Positions 42,740-51,049 of a stretch of 53,110 bases of DNA are shown in pieces (position 1 is the stretch's first letter; every line of letters begins with the position of its first letter). The stretch lies in NCBI GenBank assembly GCA_027314595.1, contig DAHVAN010000330.1, positions 1 through 53,110 of the forward strand. Reading direction: 5' to 3'. The position numbers and the translations under genes are program-made. The DNA is from Actinomycetota bacterium. Its GTDB lineage: Bacteria; Actinomycetota; Actinomycetes; Streptosporangiales; Streptosporangiaceae. Below the pieces are notes generated by a model. It was not told the DNA's origin. It did no database searches and saw only the letters and a program-made list of their open reading frames with translations.

Positions 42740-45532
42740 ATGGACGCGTCCGCGGCCCTGGCCGCGCTGGGCAGTTCGCGCCGCGGCCTGGGCGAGGACG
42801 AGGCGGCCGGGCGGCGGGCCGCGGCCGGGCCGAACACGCTGCCCCCGCCGCGGCGCCGCCCCGTGATCGCGGAACTGGCCGCCCAGTTCGCTAACATGTT
42901 CGCCGTTGTGCTGATGGTAGCCGCCTGGCTGACGTTCCTGATCTATTTCCTGTCATCGCCACGGGATACGTCCAACCTTGTGCTTGCGTTCGGGATCCTG
43001 GGCGTGGTGCTGCTTAACGCCCTGATCGGGTTCGTGCAGGAGCACGCGGCCGAGCGGACCGCGGAGGCGCTGCAGGCGATGGTCCCGCACGCGGCGCGGG
43101 TGCTGCGCGGCGGTGAGCTGGCCGAGATCCCCGCCGAGGACCTGGTGCCGGGCGACGTCGTCGTGCTTGAGGCCGGCGACGCGGTGTCCGCGGACGCCCG
43201 GGTGATCGAGGCGCACGCGCTGTCCATCGAGATGGCCGCGCTGACCGGGGAGAGCCAGCCGTCCGGGCGGACGGCCGAACCGGCGAATGCCGGGATCGCG
43301 GCCGCCGAGGCCCGCGACGGGGTGTTCATGGGGACCTCGGTCACCGCCGGCACCGGCAAGGCGGTGGTGTTCGCCACCGGGCTTGGCACCGAATTCGGCC
43401 GCATCTACCGGCTCACCGCCGGGCTGCCGGCCGAGCAGAGCCCGCTGCAGCGGCAGGTCGCCGAAATGGCGCGGCGGGTGGCGGCGGTGGCGATCGGCAC
43501 CGGGGCGCTGCTGTTCGCGCTGCGGGTGGTCACCGGCAACCCGGTGGCGCTGTCGTTCGTGTTCGCCCTCGGGGTGATGGTGGCGCTGGTGCCGGAGGGC
43601 CTGCCCGCCACGTTGTCGGTGTCGCTGGCCATCGGGGTGCGGAGAATGGCCCGCCGTCACGCCCTGATCAAGAAGCTGGCGGCGGTGGAGGCGCTGGGAT
43701 CGACCACCGTGATCTGCACCGACAAGACCGGCACGCTGACCAAGGCGGAGATGACCGTGCAGCAGGTGTACGCCTCCGGCCGGGTGCACAAGGTGACCGG
43801 CACCGGGTATGCCCCCGAGGGGGAGGTGGAGGACGCCGCGGCGGTGGCGGGGGTGCTGCGGACCGCGGCGCTGTGCAGCGACGCCCGCGTGCTCCCGCCG
43901 TCGGACGGCCACGGCTGGAGGGTGCTCGGCGACACCACCGAGGGAGCGATCCTGGTCGCGGCGGCGAAGGCCGGCGTCGACCTGGCCGCCGAGGCCGGTC
44001 GCGCGCCGCGGACAGGCGCGTTTCCCTTCGACCCGGGCCGCAAGCTGATGACCACGGTGCACCAGGCCGGCGACGGCTTCGAGGCCTGCATGAAGGGCTC
44101 GCCGCAGGCCGTGCTCGGCCGGTGCGCGGACGCCCGCTGGGAAGGGCGCACCGTGCCGCTTGACGACGCGCTGCGCGCCGTGATCGAAGATGCCAACGAC
44201 ACCATGGCCGCCGGTGCGCTGCGGGTGCTCGCCGTAGCCCGCAAGACCGTGGGTTCCCAGCGGGCCGCCCAGGATGATGCCGAACGGAACCTGGAGTTCC
44301 TCGGTTTGGTGGGGATGAGCGACCCGCCGCGACCGGAGGTCACCGCCGCGGTGGACGCCTGCCGCCGGGCCGGGATCACCATCTACATGGTGACGGGGGA
44401 CTACGGGCTGACCGCCGAGGCGATCGCCCGCCGGGTCGGCATCACCGCGGAGGGGCCGGCCCGGGTGATCTCCGGCGCCGATCTCGACACCATGGACGAC
44501 CAGGCGCTTGCGGGCGTGCTGCGGGCAGGCGGCCAGGTGATCTTCGCGCGGGTGCGGCCCGAGCACAAGCTGCGGGTGGTCACCACGCTGGAGAAGCTGG
44601 GGGAGGTCGTGGCCGTCACCGGCGACGGCGCCAACGATGCCCCGGCGCTCAAGCGCGCCAGCGTCGGCGTGTCCATGGGGCAGGGCGGCACGGACGTGGC
44701 CCGTTCGGCGTCGGTCATGGTGCTGCTTGACGACTCGTTCGCCTCGATCGCGGCCGCGGTCGAGCTCGGCCGCGCCGTCTACTCCAACATCCGGCGGTTC
44801 CTTGTCTACCTGTTCAGCCACAACCTGGCCGAGCTGGCTCCGATCCTGGCCGCGACCTTCGCGGGGTTCCCGCTGGTGCCGCTGTCGGCGCTGCAGGTGC
44901 TGTCCATCGACCTGGGCTCGGACGTGCTGCCCGCCCTGGCGCTGGGCGCCGAGCGGCCCGAGCCGGGCACGATGGACCGGCCGCCGCGGCCGCCGTCGGA
45001 GCACCTGTTCAACTGGCCGGTGGTGCGGCGGTTCGTGTTCCTCGGGACCATCCAGTCCGCCGGAGTCGTGTTCGCGTTCTTCTGGCGCATCCACACCGCG
45101 CACCTGCCCTACTCGGCGTTCACCGCGGCGAACCCGGTCTACCGCGAAGCGGTCACCATGACCCAGGCCGGGATCGTGGTCAGCCAGGTCTTCAACAGCT
45201 TCGCGGTGCGCACCGACCGCCAGAGCGTGTTCCGGGCCGGCCTGTTCTCCAACCGCCCGCTGATCGCCGCCGACTGCGCGGGGCTTATGTTCATGGCCGC
45301 GATCAGCTACGTCCCGGCCTTGCAGGCCGTGTTCAATACCGCGCCGCTGACGCTGCCCGACTGGCTGATGCTCACCGCGTTCGGGGTACTGCTGCTGGCC
45401 GCGGACGAGGCGCGCAAGGCGTGGCGCCGGCGCGCTGACCGCAGGCGCGGGCACCAGCCTGGCGGCACCGGCCGCGCCCGGCCGGCGGTCCCGGCCGCGC
45501 CGCAAGCTGCCACCGGTGGAAGGGAGCGATGA
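42740..45532 (+). CDS. P-type cation-transporting ATPase (P2 type, Ca2+ or Na+/K+ like)
   Basis: 930 residues. N-terminal cation-ATPase domain (GLGEDEAAGRRAAAGPNTLP), actuator motif ALTGES, helix-4 PEGLPATLSV (metal site of type 2 pumps), phosphorylation motif DKTGTLT (Asp328), KGSPQAVL, MVTGDYGLTA and VTGDGANDAPAL hinge. Helices 5-10 follow with a C-terminal cation-ATPase domain and a basic cytoplasmic tail. Resembles mycobacterial CtpF, thought to move Ca2+ or alkali cations. ATG 42740 fits the family start; the open frame from 42548 is not conserved. Its stop overlaps the first TrkA gene (ATGA), suggesting coupled expression and a shared role in cation balance. Confidence 0.92.
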   Translation: MDASAALAALGSSRRGLGEDEAAGRRAAAGPNTLPPPRRRPVIAELAAQFANMFAVVLMVAAWLTFLIYFLSSPRDTSNLVLAFGILGVVLLNALIGFVQEHAAERTAEALQAMVPHAARVLRGGELAEIPAEDLVPGDVVVLEAGDAVSADARVIEAHALSIEMAALTGESQPSGRTAEPANAGIAAAEARDGVFMGTSVTAGTGKAVVFATGLGTEFGRIYRLTAGLPAEQSPLQRQVAEMARRVAAVAIGTGALLFALRVVTGNPVALSFVFALGVMVALVPEGLPATLSVSLAIGVRRMARRHALIKKLAAVEALGSTTVICTDKTGTLTKAEMTVQQVYASGRVHKVTGTGYAPEGEVEDAAAVAGVLRTAALCSDARVLPPSDGHGWRVLGDTTEGAILVAAAKAGVDLAAEAGRAPRTGAFPFDPGRKLMTTVHQAGDGFEACMKGSPQAVLGRCADARWEGRTVPLDDALRAVIEDANDTMAAGALRVLAVARKTVGSQRAAQDDAERNLEFLGLVGMSDPPRPEVTAAVDACRRAGITIYMVTGDYGLTAEAIARRVGITAEGPARVISGADLDTMDDQALAGVLRAGGQVIFARVRPEHKLRVVTTLEKLGEVVAVTGDGANDAPALKRASVGVSMGQGGTDVARSASVMVLLDDSFASIAAAVELGRAVYSNIRRFLVYLFSHNLAELAPILAATFAGFPLVPLSALQVLSIDLGSDVLPALALGAERPEPGTMDRPPRPPSEHLFNWPVVRRFVFLGTIQSAGVVFAFFWRIHTAHLPYSAFTAANPVYREAVTMTQAGIVVSQVFNSFAVRTDRQSVFRAGLFSNRPLIAADCAGLMFMAAISYVPALQAVFNTAPLTLPDWLMLTAFGVLLLAADEARKAWRRRADRRRGHQPGGTGRARPAVPAAPQAATGGRER

Positions 45533-46188
45533 TGCATGTCGTGATCGCGGGCTGCGGCCGGGCGGGCGCCGCCCTTGCCGTGCGGCTGGACGCCGAGGGC
45601 GACAGCGTGTGCGTGGTGGACAGGGACGCGACCGCGCGGAGCCGCCTGCCCGGGGAATTCGGCGGGGAGTTCGTGGCAGGCAACGGGCTGCGCCAGGCGG
45701 TGCTTGAGGCGGCCGGCATCGAGCGGGCCGACGCGCTGGTCGCCCTCACCCACAGCGACAGCCTCAACATCGTCATCGCCCGGATCGCCCGCGACGTGTT
45801 CCGCGTCCCCCGCGTCACCGGGCGGCTCAACGACGTCGAGCACACCGTGATCGCCGCCGAGCTCGGGCTGGACATGGTCACCTCGGTGCGGATGACGGTG
45901 GACCGGGTGCACCGGCTGCTGCGCCATGCGCCGCTCGAACCCGAGTACACCTTCGGCAACGGGGAATCGCTGCTGGTGCGCGCCCCCGTGCCGGACTACC
46001 TGGCCGGGCGGAAGGCCGCCGAGTTCAACGTGGAAGGCGAGATCACCGCGGTGGAGATCACCCGCGGCGGTCACTCGCTGATCCCCGGGCCTGGAACGGA
46101 GCTCAGGCAGGGCGACCGGATGAGCTTCGTGGTCGCCTCAACCGCCCTGGAACGGCTGCGCGGATTCCTCGGCGGGAGGTGGCAGTGA
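45529..46188 (+). CDS. TrkA-like K+ transport regulatory protein, first copy
   Basis: 219 residues: RCK_N Rossmann fold (VVIAGCGRAGAALAVRL, VVDRDATARSRL) followed by an RCK_C ligand-binding domain (ITAVEITRGGHSLIPG). TrkA/CeoB proteins gate Trk/Ktr K+ channels in response to NAD(H) or ATP. ATG 45529 overlaps the ATPase stop. No TrkH/KtrB channel is present here; the partner may be encoded elsewhere, or the protein may regulate the upstream ATPase (speculative). Confidence 0.88.
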   Translation: MMHVVIAGCGRAGAALAVRLDAEGDSVCVVDRDATARSRLPGEFGGEFVAGNGLRQAVLEAAGIERADALVALTHSDSLNIVIARIARDVFRVPRVTGRLNDVEHTVIAAELGLDMVTSVRMTVDRVHRLLRHAPLEPEYTFGNGESLLVRAPVPDYLAGRKAAEFNVEGEITAVEITRGGHSLIPGPGTELRQGDRMSFVVASTALERLRGFLGGRWQ

Positions 46189-46856
46189 TGCACATCGTGG
46201 TAGTGGGCGGGGGCATCGTGGGCGAGCGGGTCGCCCAGGCCCTGCACGCCTCGGGGAACACGGTCGTGGTCGTGGAGGAAAGCGCGGCACGGGCCGCGGA
46301 ACTGACCGCCCGGGGCCTGCAGGTGGTCACAGGCACCGCCTGCGCGCCCCGCAGGCTCGAGGCAGCCGGCGCGCTGCACGCCGACGTGCTCGTCGCCTGC
46401 ACCGGCCTCGATGAGGTCAACCTCATCGTCTCGGTGCTTGCCCGGCGGCACTTCGAGATCCCGCGGGTCGTCGCCGCCGTCCGCGACGACGCCAGCCGCT
46501 GGCTGTTCGACGCGTCCTGGGGCGTGGACGCCGCCATTTCCGCCGCCTCCGCCCTGGTCGCGCTGATCGAGGAGGCGACCGGATCCGCGCAGACCGTCCG
46601 CCTGGCCGACCTGGCCGGCTCCGGCCTGGCCCTGGTCGAGACCAACATCACTACCGCGTCCGCGGCCCGCGGCAAGACCGTGGCCGACCTGCGCCTGCCC
46701 CCGGGCGACACGGTGGCCACCGTGGTGCGGCGGGGGAGAACCGTCCGGGCCGATCAGGCCCTCCGGTTCCGCGCCGGGGACCGGGTCCTGGTCGTGACCA
46801 GCCCTGATGGAGAGAAACGCGTCCACGACGCGTTCTACCCCGGCGCCGCTGGCTGA
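46188..46856 (+). CDS. TrkA-like K+ transport regulatory protein, second copy
   Basis: 222 residues, RCK_N (HIVVVGGGIVGERVAQAL, VVVEESAARAAEL) plus RCK_C (GKTVADLRLPPGDTVATVV, then ADQALRFRAGDRVLVV). ATG 46188 shares one base with the previous stop (TGATG) and has GGGAGG upstream. Two tandem TrkA genes match the CeoB/CeoC arrangement of actinobacteria, where the pair assembles into a heteromeric gating ring. Confidence 0.88.
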   Translation: MHIVVVGGGIVGERVAQALHASGNTVVVVEESAARAAELTARGLQVVTGTACAPRRLEAAGALHADVLVACTGLDEVNLIVSVLARRHFEIPRVVAAVRDDASRWLFDASWGVDAAISAASALVALIEEATGSAQTVRLADLAGSGLALVETNITTASAARGKTVADLRLPPGDTVATVVRRGRTVRADQALRFRAGDRVLVVTSPDGEKRVHDAFYPGAAG

Positions 46857-46964
46857 GTCCTGGCCCGGCGCGGCGGCCTTCCGGCGCCAGCCCAGCTGCC
46901 CACGGCCGGCCGGATGCGGTGCGCGCGGCAGGCCGCCGGCCAAAGCCTCCCGTGCCGGTGACGT

Positions 46965-46986
46965 AGGGTCCTGACCTTCCGGCCCT
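46965..46986. promoter_or_regulatory. DosR-like imperfect dyad before the NiCoT-like gene
   Basis: AGGGTCC...GGCCCT, part of a longer near-palindrome GTAGGG/CCCTAC (46963-46988). Related in character to the box at 42503. It could also be a hairpin ending the TrkA operon. Confidence 0.3.
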
Positions 46987-47095
46987 ACCCGGGCCCAGCA
47001 TGGGGTGGTGAGTCTGGCTCCGGCAGAGCCCGGCGCGGCCAGGCAGGAGGAGAACGGCACCGGGAGGCGGCTAGCGCGGGAGAGGGAGAAGCACG

Positions 47096-48181
47096 GTGAC
47101 CGGGGTGCTCGCCATCAACTTGTGGAGCCCTCAGCACGGGCTGTCGGTAGGCGTGGCGCTGCTGACGGCGTTCCTGCTCGGGATGGTGCACGGGATCACC
47201 CCGGACGAGCACACCTGGCCGATCACGTTCTCCTACGCGCTCGGCTCGTTCTCCGCGCGCAAGGGCATGCGCTCGGCGCTGTCGTTCTCGCTGGCCTTCA
47301 CCGCGCAGCGGGCGCTGCTGTCCGAGCTGGCCTACCTCGGCCTGCTCGCGATCCGCGACAACGCGGCATGGAACGCGGCCATCTACATCGTGGTCGGGGT
47401 CGTGATGGCAGCCGCCGCGTTCTACGTGCTGCGGCTGCGCTGCTCCCTGCACCTGCACCTGTGGCCGCCCTCGGTCGGCGGCTGCCGCCGCCCCCAGCAC
47501 GCCGACACCGCCGAATGGGCCGGGCGCACCCCCACCCCGGCGATGGCCGCCGTGCACGGGTTCGTCGCCGGATGGGGGATGGGCGCGTTCGCCCTGATCA
47601 TGATGACCGTGCTCGCGCCTGCCATGCCGTCCGCGGCGCTCGGGTGGGCGCCCGGGGCAGCGTTCGGGCTCGGCACCACCGCCGTGCTGGCCGGAGCGGG
47701 AGCGGTCATCGGCGCGCTCATCCGCCACCAGCGGCTCCCGCGCCAGCTGGCCGAGCGGGTCGCCCAGGAAGGCGCCGGCTGGACCCTGCTGGCCGGCGGC
47801 GTCCTGTTCGCCGCGGCGGGAGCGGCGGGTTTGGCCGTCCCCTCGGTCATGACGGCCGGGATCTCCACCGGCATCCACGTCCGCAACCTCGACCAGATCG
47901 GCATCGGCACCCTGCTCGTCATCGCGATCGTGGCGGTCGCCGCCGTCACCATCACCCGCACCATCCGCCGGTTCCGGCGCCTGCCCGGCGGCCCCGCGCC
48001 GGCTGGTCCTGGCCGCCCGCCCGGGGGACGGCCAGAGCACCCGGACCCGGCGGCTGACCGCCCGGCCGAGCCCGACGCACCTGCCGGCAGTCGAACTGCT
48101 CCGCCAGGCGGCGGTACTGCTCCGCCAGCAGGCGGTCCGCCCCCAGCTGACGATCATTTAATCGAAATGCCTGGCGCTTAG
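47096..48181 (+). CDS. NiCoT/UreH-like integral membrane transporter
   Basis: 361 residues, several helices. The first carries LLGMVHGITPDEHTWP, the HX4DE/H metal-binding motif of nickel/cobalt transporters and UreH relatives. Middle loops include a His-rich stretch (LHLHLW) and Cys. The C-terminal ~70 residues are Pro/Gly/Ala-rich, disordered, ending DDHLIEMPGA. GTG 47096 has GGGAGAAG upstream. Probably transports a divalent metal or acts in metal homeostasis; specificity is not inferable. Follows the TrkA pair by 239 bases. Confidence 0.7.
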   Translation: MTGVLAINLWSPQHGLSVGVALLTAFLLGMVHGITPDEHTWPITFSYALGSFSARKGMRSALSFSLAFTAQRALLSELAYLGLLAIRDNAAWNAAIYIVVGVVMAAAAFYVLRLRCSLHLHLWPPSVGGCRRPQHADTAEWAGRTPTPAMAAVHGFVAGWGMGAFALIMMTVLAPAMPSAALGWAPGAAFGLGTTAVLAGAGAVIGALIRHQRLPRQLAERVAQEGAGWTLLAGGVLFAAAGAAGLAVPSVMTAGISTGIHVRNLDQIGIGTLLVIAIVAVAAVTITRTIRRFRRLPGGPAPAGPGRPPGGRPEHPDPAADRPAEPDAPAGSRTAPPGGGTAPPAGGPPPADDHLIEMPGA

Positions 48182-48192
48182 GCTGCCCCGGC

Positions 48193-49689
48193 TCATGCCG
48201 GGCCGATGGGTGCCTCGACGACCGTGAAGGACCTCGGGGGCAGGGTGAGGGCCAGGACAGGGCCGTGCGCCGTCGCCTCGGCGATGGCCAGGTGCACGGC
48301 GGCCAGGCCGGGCAGCGCCGGCGGGCCGCCTGGGTTCTGGGACTGGTGGCCGGCCGCCGTCAGCGTGGTGACCGTCACCGGGTCCGCGAAGGCGAACTCG
48401 CGCAGCACCAGCCTGGCGTCGTCCGCGGCGTCCGGGCTCCGGTTGACCAGGGTCACCGCGACGCGCCGGCGGTCCGCGCTGACGCTGGCGGCGGCGTCGA
48501 CCAGGGTGAACGGGCCGAGGTCGGCCACCCGGTGCGTCCAGCGGCTCGCGCCTTCCGGCAGCTCCGGGCTGACCGTCGGGCCTTCGACGTGCACGTCGGC
48601 GGCGGCGTCGCGTGCCGCCCTGGCGTGCAGCAGGAACGGGTAGTAGATCGGCTGGACGGCGGCCGCCTCATCGGTGGTGACGACCGGGGCGATCGCGTTG
48701 ACCAGCTGCGCCAGGTTCGCCATCCGGACCCGCGAGCAGTTCCTGACGAAGATATTCAGGTAGGTGGCGACCGCGAGGGCGTCATCGAACGTGTACCGCT
48801 CGGCGAGGTCCACGGTCATCGTGCGGTACCAGACGTTCCACTCGTCGTAGGCGATCGCCGGCTTGTGCCGCAGTCCCCGCATATAGGCCGTCCGGTCGAT
48901 CAGCGCGGCCGTGGCCGCGATCGCGCGCTCGGCCTGGTGCGGCTGCAGCAGGTTCGTCCAGTAGTCGTCGCTGCCGGTGTAGATGTGGATCGAGTAGTAA
49001 TCGGCCAGGCCAGCCAGGCCGTCGATCGCTACCGCGTCCCACTCGGTCAGGCCGGTCTCGCCGCAGGCGATCAGCTGCGCGTCCGGGTCGAGCATCTTGA
49101 TCGCCCTGGCCCACCTGGTGGCCTCGCGGACGTACTCCTCGGCGGTCATCATGCCGACCTGCCACGGCCCGTACATCTCGTTGCCGAGGGCCCAGTATCT
49201 GACCTGGTACGGGTCGTCGCGGCCGTTGGCCCGCCGCCTGGCCGCCCAGGCCGTGTTCCGCGCCGAGTTGCAGTACTCGACCCAGGCGAGCGCCTCGGCG
49301 AGGGTGCCGGTGCCCATGTTCAGGCAGATATACGGCGGCACCTGGAGTTCCGCGCAGTAGGCGAGGAACTCGTCGGTGCCGAACGTGTTGGGCTCCTCGC
49401 CGCCCCAGGCGAGCTCGGGGCGGCGCGGCCGCTGGTCCTTCGGGCCGATGCCGTCGGTCCAGTGGTAGTTGCTGGCGAAGTTGCCGCCCGGCCAGCGCAG
49501 CACTCCCAGGCGCATCTCGCGCAGCAGGGCGAGCACGTCCTTGCGGAAGCCTCGCTCGTCGGCAAGCGGGGAACCCTCCTCATACAGGCCGCCGTAGACG
49601 CAGCGCCCCAGGTGCTCGACGAACCCGCCGTACACCTTGCGGTCGATCGTGCCGAGGATCCTGCCGGGGGCGATCGCGATCTGGGACAC
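48193..49689 (-). CDS. GH51 alpha-L-arabinofuranosidase
   Basis: 498 residues from GTG 49689 (AAGGAG upstream); the frame to 49836 adds non-family sequence. Catalytic acid/base Glu in YWALGNEMYGPW and nucleophile Glu in AYDEWNVWYR; substrate-site RWPGGNFASNYHW near the N-terminus. No signal peptide, so intracellular, acting on imported arabino-oligosaccharides, as most GH51 enzymes do. The C-terminal ~150 residues form the beta-sandwich typical of the family. Stands alone without a sugar transporter. Confidence 0.92.
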   Translation of the reverse strand: MSQIAIAPGRILGTIDRKVYGGFVEHLGRCVYGGLYEEGSPLADERGFRKDVLALLREMRLGVLRWPGGNFASNYHWTDGIGPKDQRPRRPELAWGGEEPNTFGTDEFLAYCAELQVPPYICLNMGTGTLAEALAWVEYCNSARNTAWAARRRANGRDDPYQVRYWALGNEMYGPWQVGMMTAEEYVREATRWARAIKMLDPDAQLIACGETGLTEWDAVAIDGLAGLADYYSIHIYTGSDDYWTNLLQPHQAERAIAATAALIDRTAYMRGLRHKPAIAYDEWNVWYRTMTVDLAERYTFDDALAVATYLNIFVRNCSRVRMANLAQLVNAIAPVVTTDEAAAVQPIYYPFLLHARAARDAAADVHVEGPTVSPELPEGASRWTHRVADLGPFTLVDAAASVSADRRRVAVTLVNRSPDAADDARLVLREFAFADPVTVTTLTAAGHQSQNPGGPPALPGLAAVHLAIAEATAHGPVLALTLPPRSFTVVEAPIGPA

Positions 49690-49895
49690 GGGGCTCCTTC
49701 CGCACTGGCTCCATCGCTCCATAGGGCCGGGTTGAGCGTACTTCGGGTCGCCGGTGGCGAACAGCGGCCGGAGGCTGCCGAGATTGCCCGCCGCCACGAG
49801 CTGGTGCGGGCCTTGCTGAATATTCGCAGGTCGCATCGGATGACAGGATTATCGGCACCCGCAGGCGGGCAGAGCTGAACTCATTTAAATAGACT

Positions 49896-49995
49896 ATGAG
49901 GATGAGCCCAGATGACGCGCTGTTGCCTTATGACGTAAGCAAACCGAACATCGCGCGCGCATACGACTACCTGCTTGGCGGCAAGGACAACATTA
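49896..49995 (+). pseudogene. Broken S-adenosyl methyltransferase gene at a likely element boundary
   Basis: ATG 49896 begins a normal family N-terminus (LPYDVSKPNIARAYDYLLGG, then KDN). After the AAC at ~49995 similarity stops abruptly (the next family residue should be Phe) and the frame runs through unrelated sequence to a stop at 50093. Only ~33 of ~270 residues remain. It marks the left edge of DNA with a very different texture (50.0-53.1 kb). Insertion, integration or deletion at this point would explain it. Confidence 0.85.
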
Positions 49996-50035
49996 GTCAA
50001 GTGGTTTCGGTAACCCCTCACAGTGATCGAACAGG

Positions 50036-50114
50036 GCCTATACAGGCACGTCACGGCGTTTATTCGAAAATCGCGTTGCTCGCTGTCGCATGACTGCTTG
50101 GTACCTGTATAGGC
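50036..50114. repeat. 11-bp perfect inverted repeat near the junction
   Basis: GCCTATACAGG (50036-50046) and CCTGTATAGGC (50104-50114) flank 57 bp. It lies just right of the methyltransferase break, where attachment or recombinase-binding sites of integrating elements would sit. No recombinase is visible in the window. Confidence 0.65.
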
Positions 50115-50408
50115 TTTGATGTCCGTTTTGCCGGGCGGGGGTTCCTGACTGTGGCCTGACTGCGATGACTGGCGTTTCCGGTCTGGCCTGGGGTTTTGCC
50201 TGGCGGGTTCCTGACTTGGGGGGAGGCTGGCGTTTCCTTCGGGGTGCGGGGGTGCGTGGGCTGGGGTGTTGCTCGCCATCGGGGTGGGGGGTGCGTGGCG
50301 GGGGTGGTCGTCGGAGTGCGGGCCTGCGGCGGGCTGGCGTCGGGAGCCTGGCACCTGCGCGGTTGGGGAGAAAGTGCGCTCCCCGGCCGCCATCGGGGAA
50401 TTGTGGGT

Positions 50409-50769
50409 GTCTCCCGGAACCTGTCAAGAGCGCCTGCGGCGTCGCAAGCGACCGGGCAAGCCCGGCTCTTGACAGAACCGCGTCCGACCGTGGGCGAGGC
50501 AGGGTTCGGCAGGGCAATGAAATGAAATGTAATCTTGCAATGAAATGTAATGTCGTCGTTCCGCGCGTCGGGGGGCGGTGCGGCCGGGGCGTGCGCGGGC
50601 CGGTGCCTGGCCGGGCCTGGTCCTGGTTGCCTGGCTGGGGTTTCGGGCGCGCTTCGCGCGCCGCGTGACGCGGCGGGCTTGCGGGGCTGCGGCGGCCTGC
50701 CGGTGTCGGCCTTCCCCTGTCGCGCGGGTTCTGTCAAATGCGGTTTTCATTTGACAGGTTCCGGGAGAC
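50409..50769. repeat. Nested inverted-repeat array built on CTGTCAA/TTGACAG
   Basis: Four copies of one heptamer in mirrored order. The outer pair is GTCTCCCGGAACCTGTCAA (50409-50427) and its exact 19-base complement at 50751-50769. The inner pair is TTGACAGAACC (~50469) and GGTTCTGTCAA (~50728). Each left and right pair also forms its own local hairpin: CTGTCAAGAGC/GCTCTTGACAG (50421-50475) and CTGTCAAATG/CATTTGACAG (50731-50757). The result is two adjacent hairpins that are also mutually complementary, 240 bp apart. Confidence 0.85.
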
Positions 50770-50786
50770 TCCGACGATGGGGGGCG

Positions 50787-50819
50787 GGGGTTGGGTGAGC
50801 GCGGTTCTCACCCAACCCC
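50787..50819. repeat. 13-bp perfect hairpin
   Basis: GGGGTTGGGTGAG (50787-50799) pairs with CTCACCCAACCCC (50807-50819) over a 7-base loop. It could end transcription of the leftward PIMT/radical SAM operon, or belong to the repeat array next to it. No U-tract. Confidence 0.7.
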
Positions 50820-51049
50820 GATAGGCGCGGCGGGTTTGACTTGCCCGGTGCGGCGGGCCTGCGGGGGCCGGAGGGATGGGGGCTGGGGGGTGCCGGGGGT
50901 TTGATGTTGATCTCGCATCAGCCGAGCACGGGAGTGCTGGCGCGGGGCGCTGCTTTGTGCGCCCGTGGGTGATGGCCGTTACGCCGCTCTGCGTAAAAAA
51001 TCCAGGAAGTTCTTGGCTGTTCCTGTCGTCTTTGACTTCCTGGGGGCTG

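Larger units (their letters stand above)
50094..51049. other. 956-bp non-coding region rich in hairpins
   Basis: Strongly G-rich on the plus strand, with no credible gene; open frames here encode Gly/Arg or Pro repeats. It contains the nested inverted repeats (50409-50769), a GGCGCGC-TTC-GCGCGCC hairpin at ~50646, a 13-bp hairpin (50787-50819), and two copies of AATGAAATGTAAT (50522-50555 region). It lies downstream of the PIMT-like gene. Candidate roles: structured RNA, 3' processing region, or an origin/transfer site of a mobile element. Confidence 0.6.

Noticed and set aside
42953-45505. 850-codon minus-strand frame opposite the P-type ATPase
   Set aside because: Composition (Arg/His/Gly/Gln) is that of an antisense frame in GC-rich DNA; the ATPase is unmistakable on the plus strand.
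50165-50668. 167-codon frame MTGVSGLAWGF... in the G-rich region
   Set aside because: Gly/Arg/Trp-rich low-complexity translation crossing the inverted repeats; no homology signal or ribosome site.
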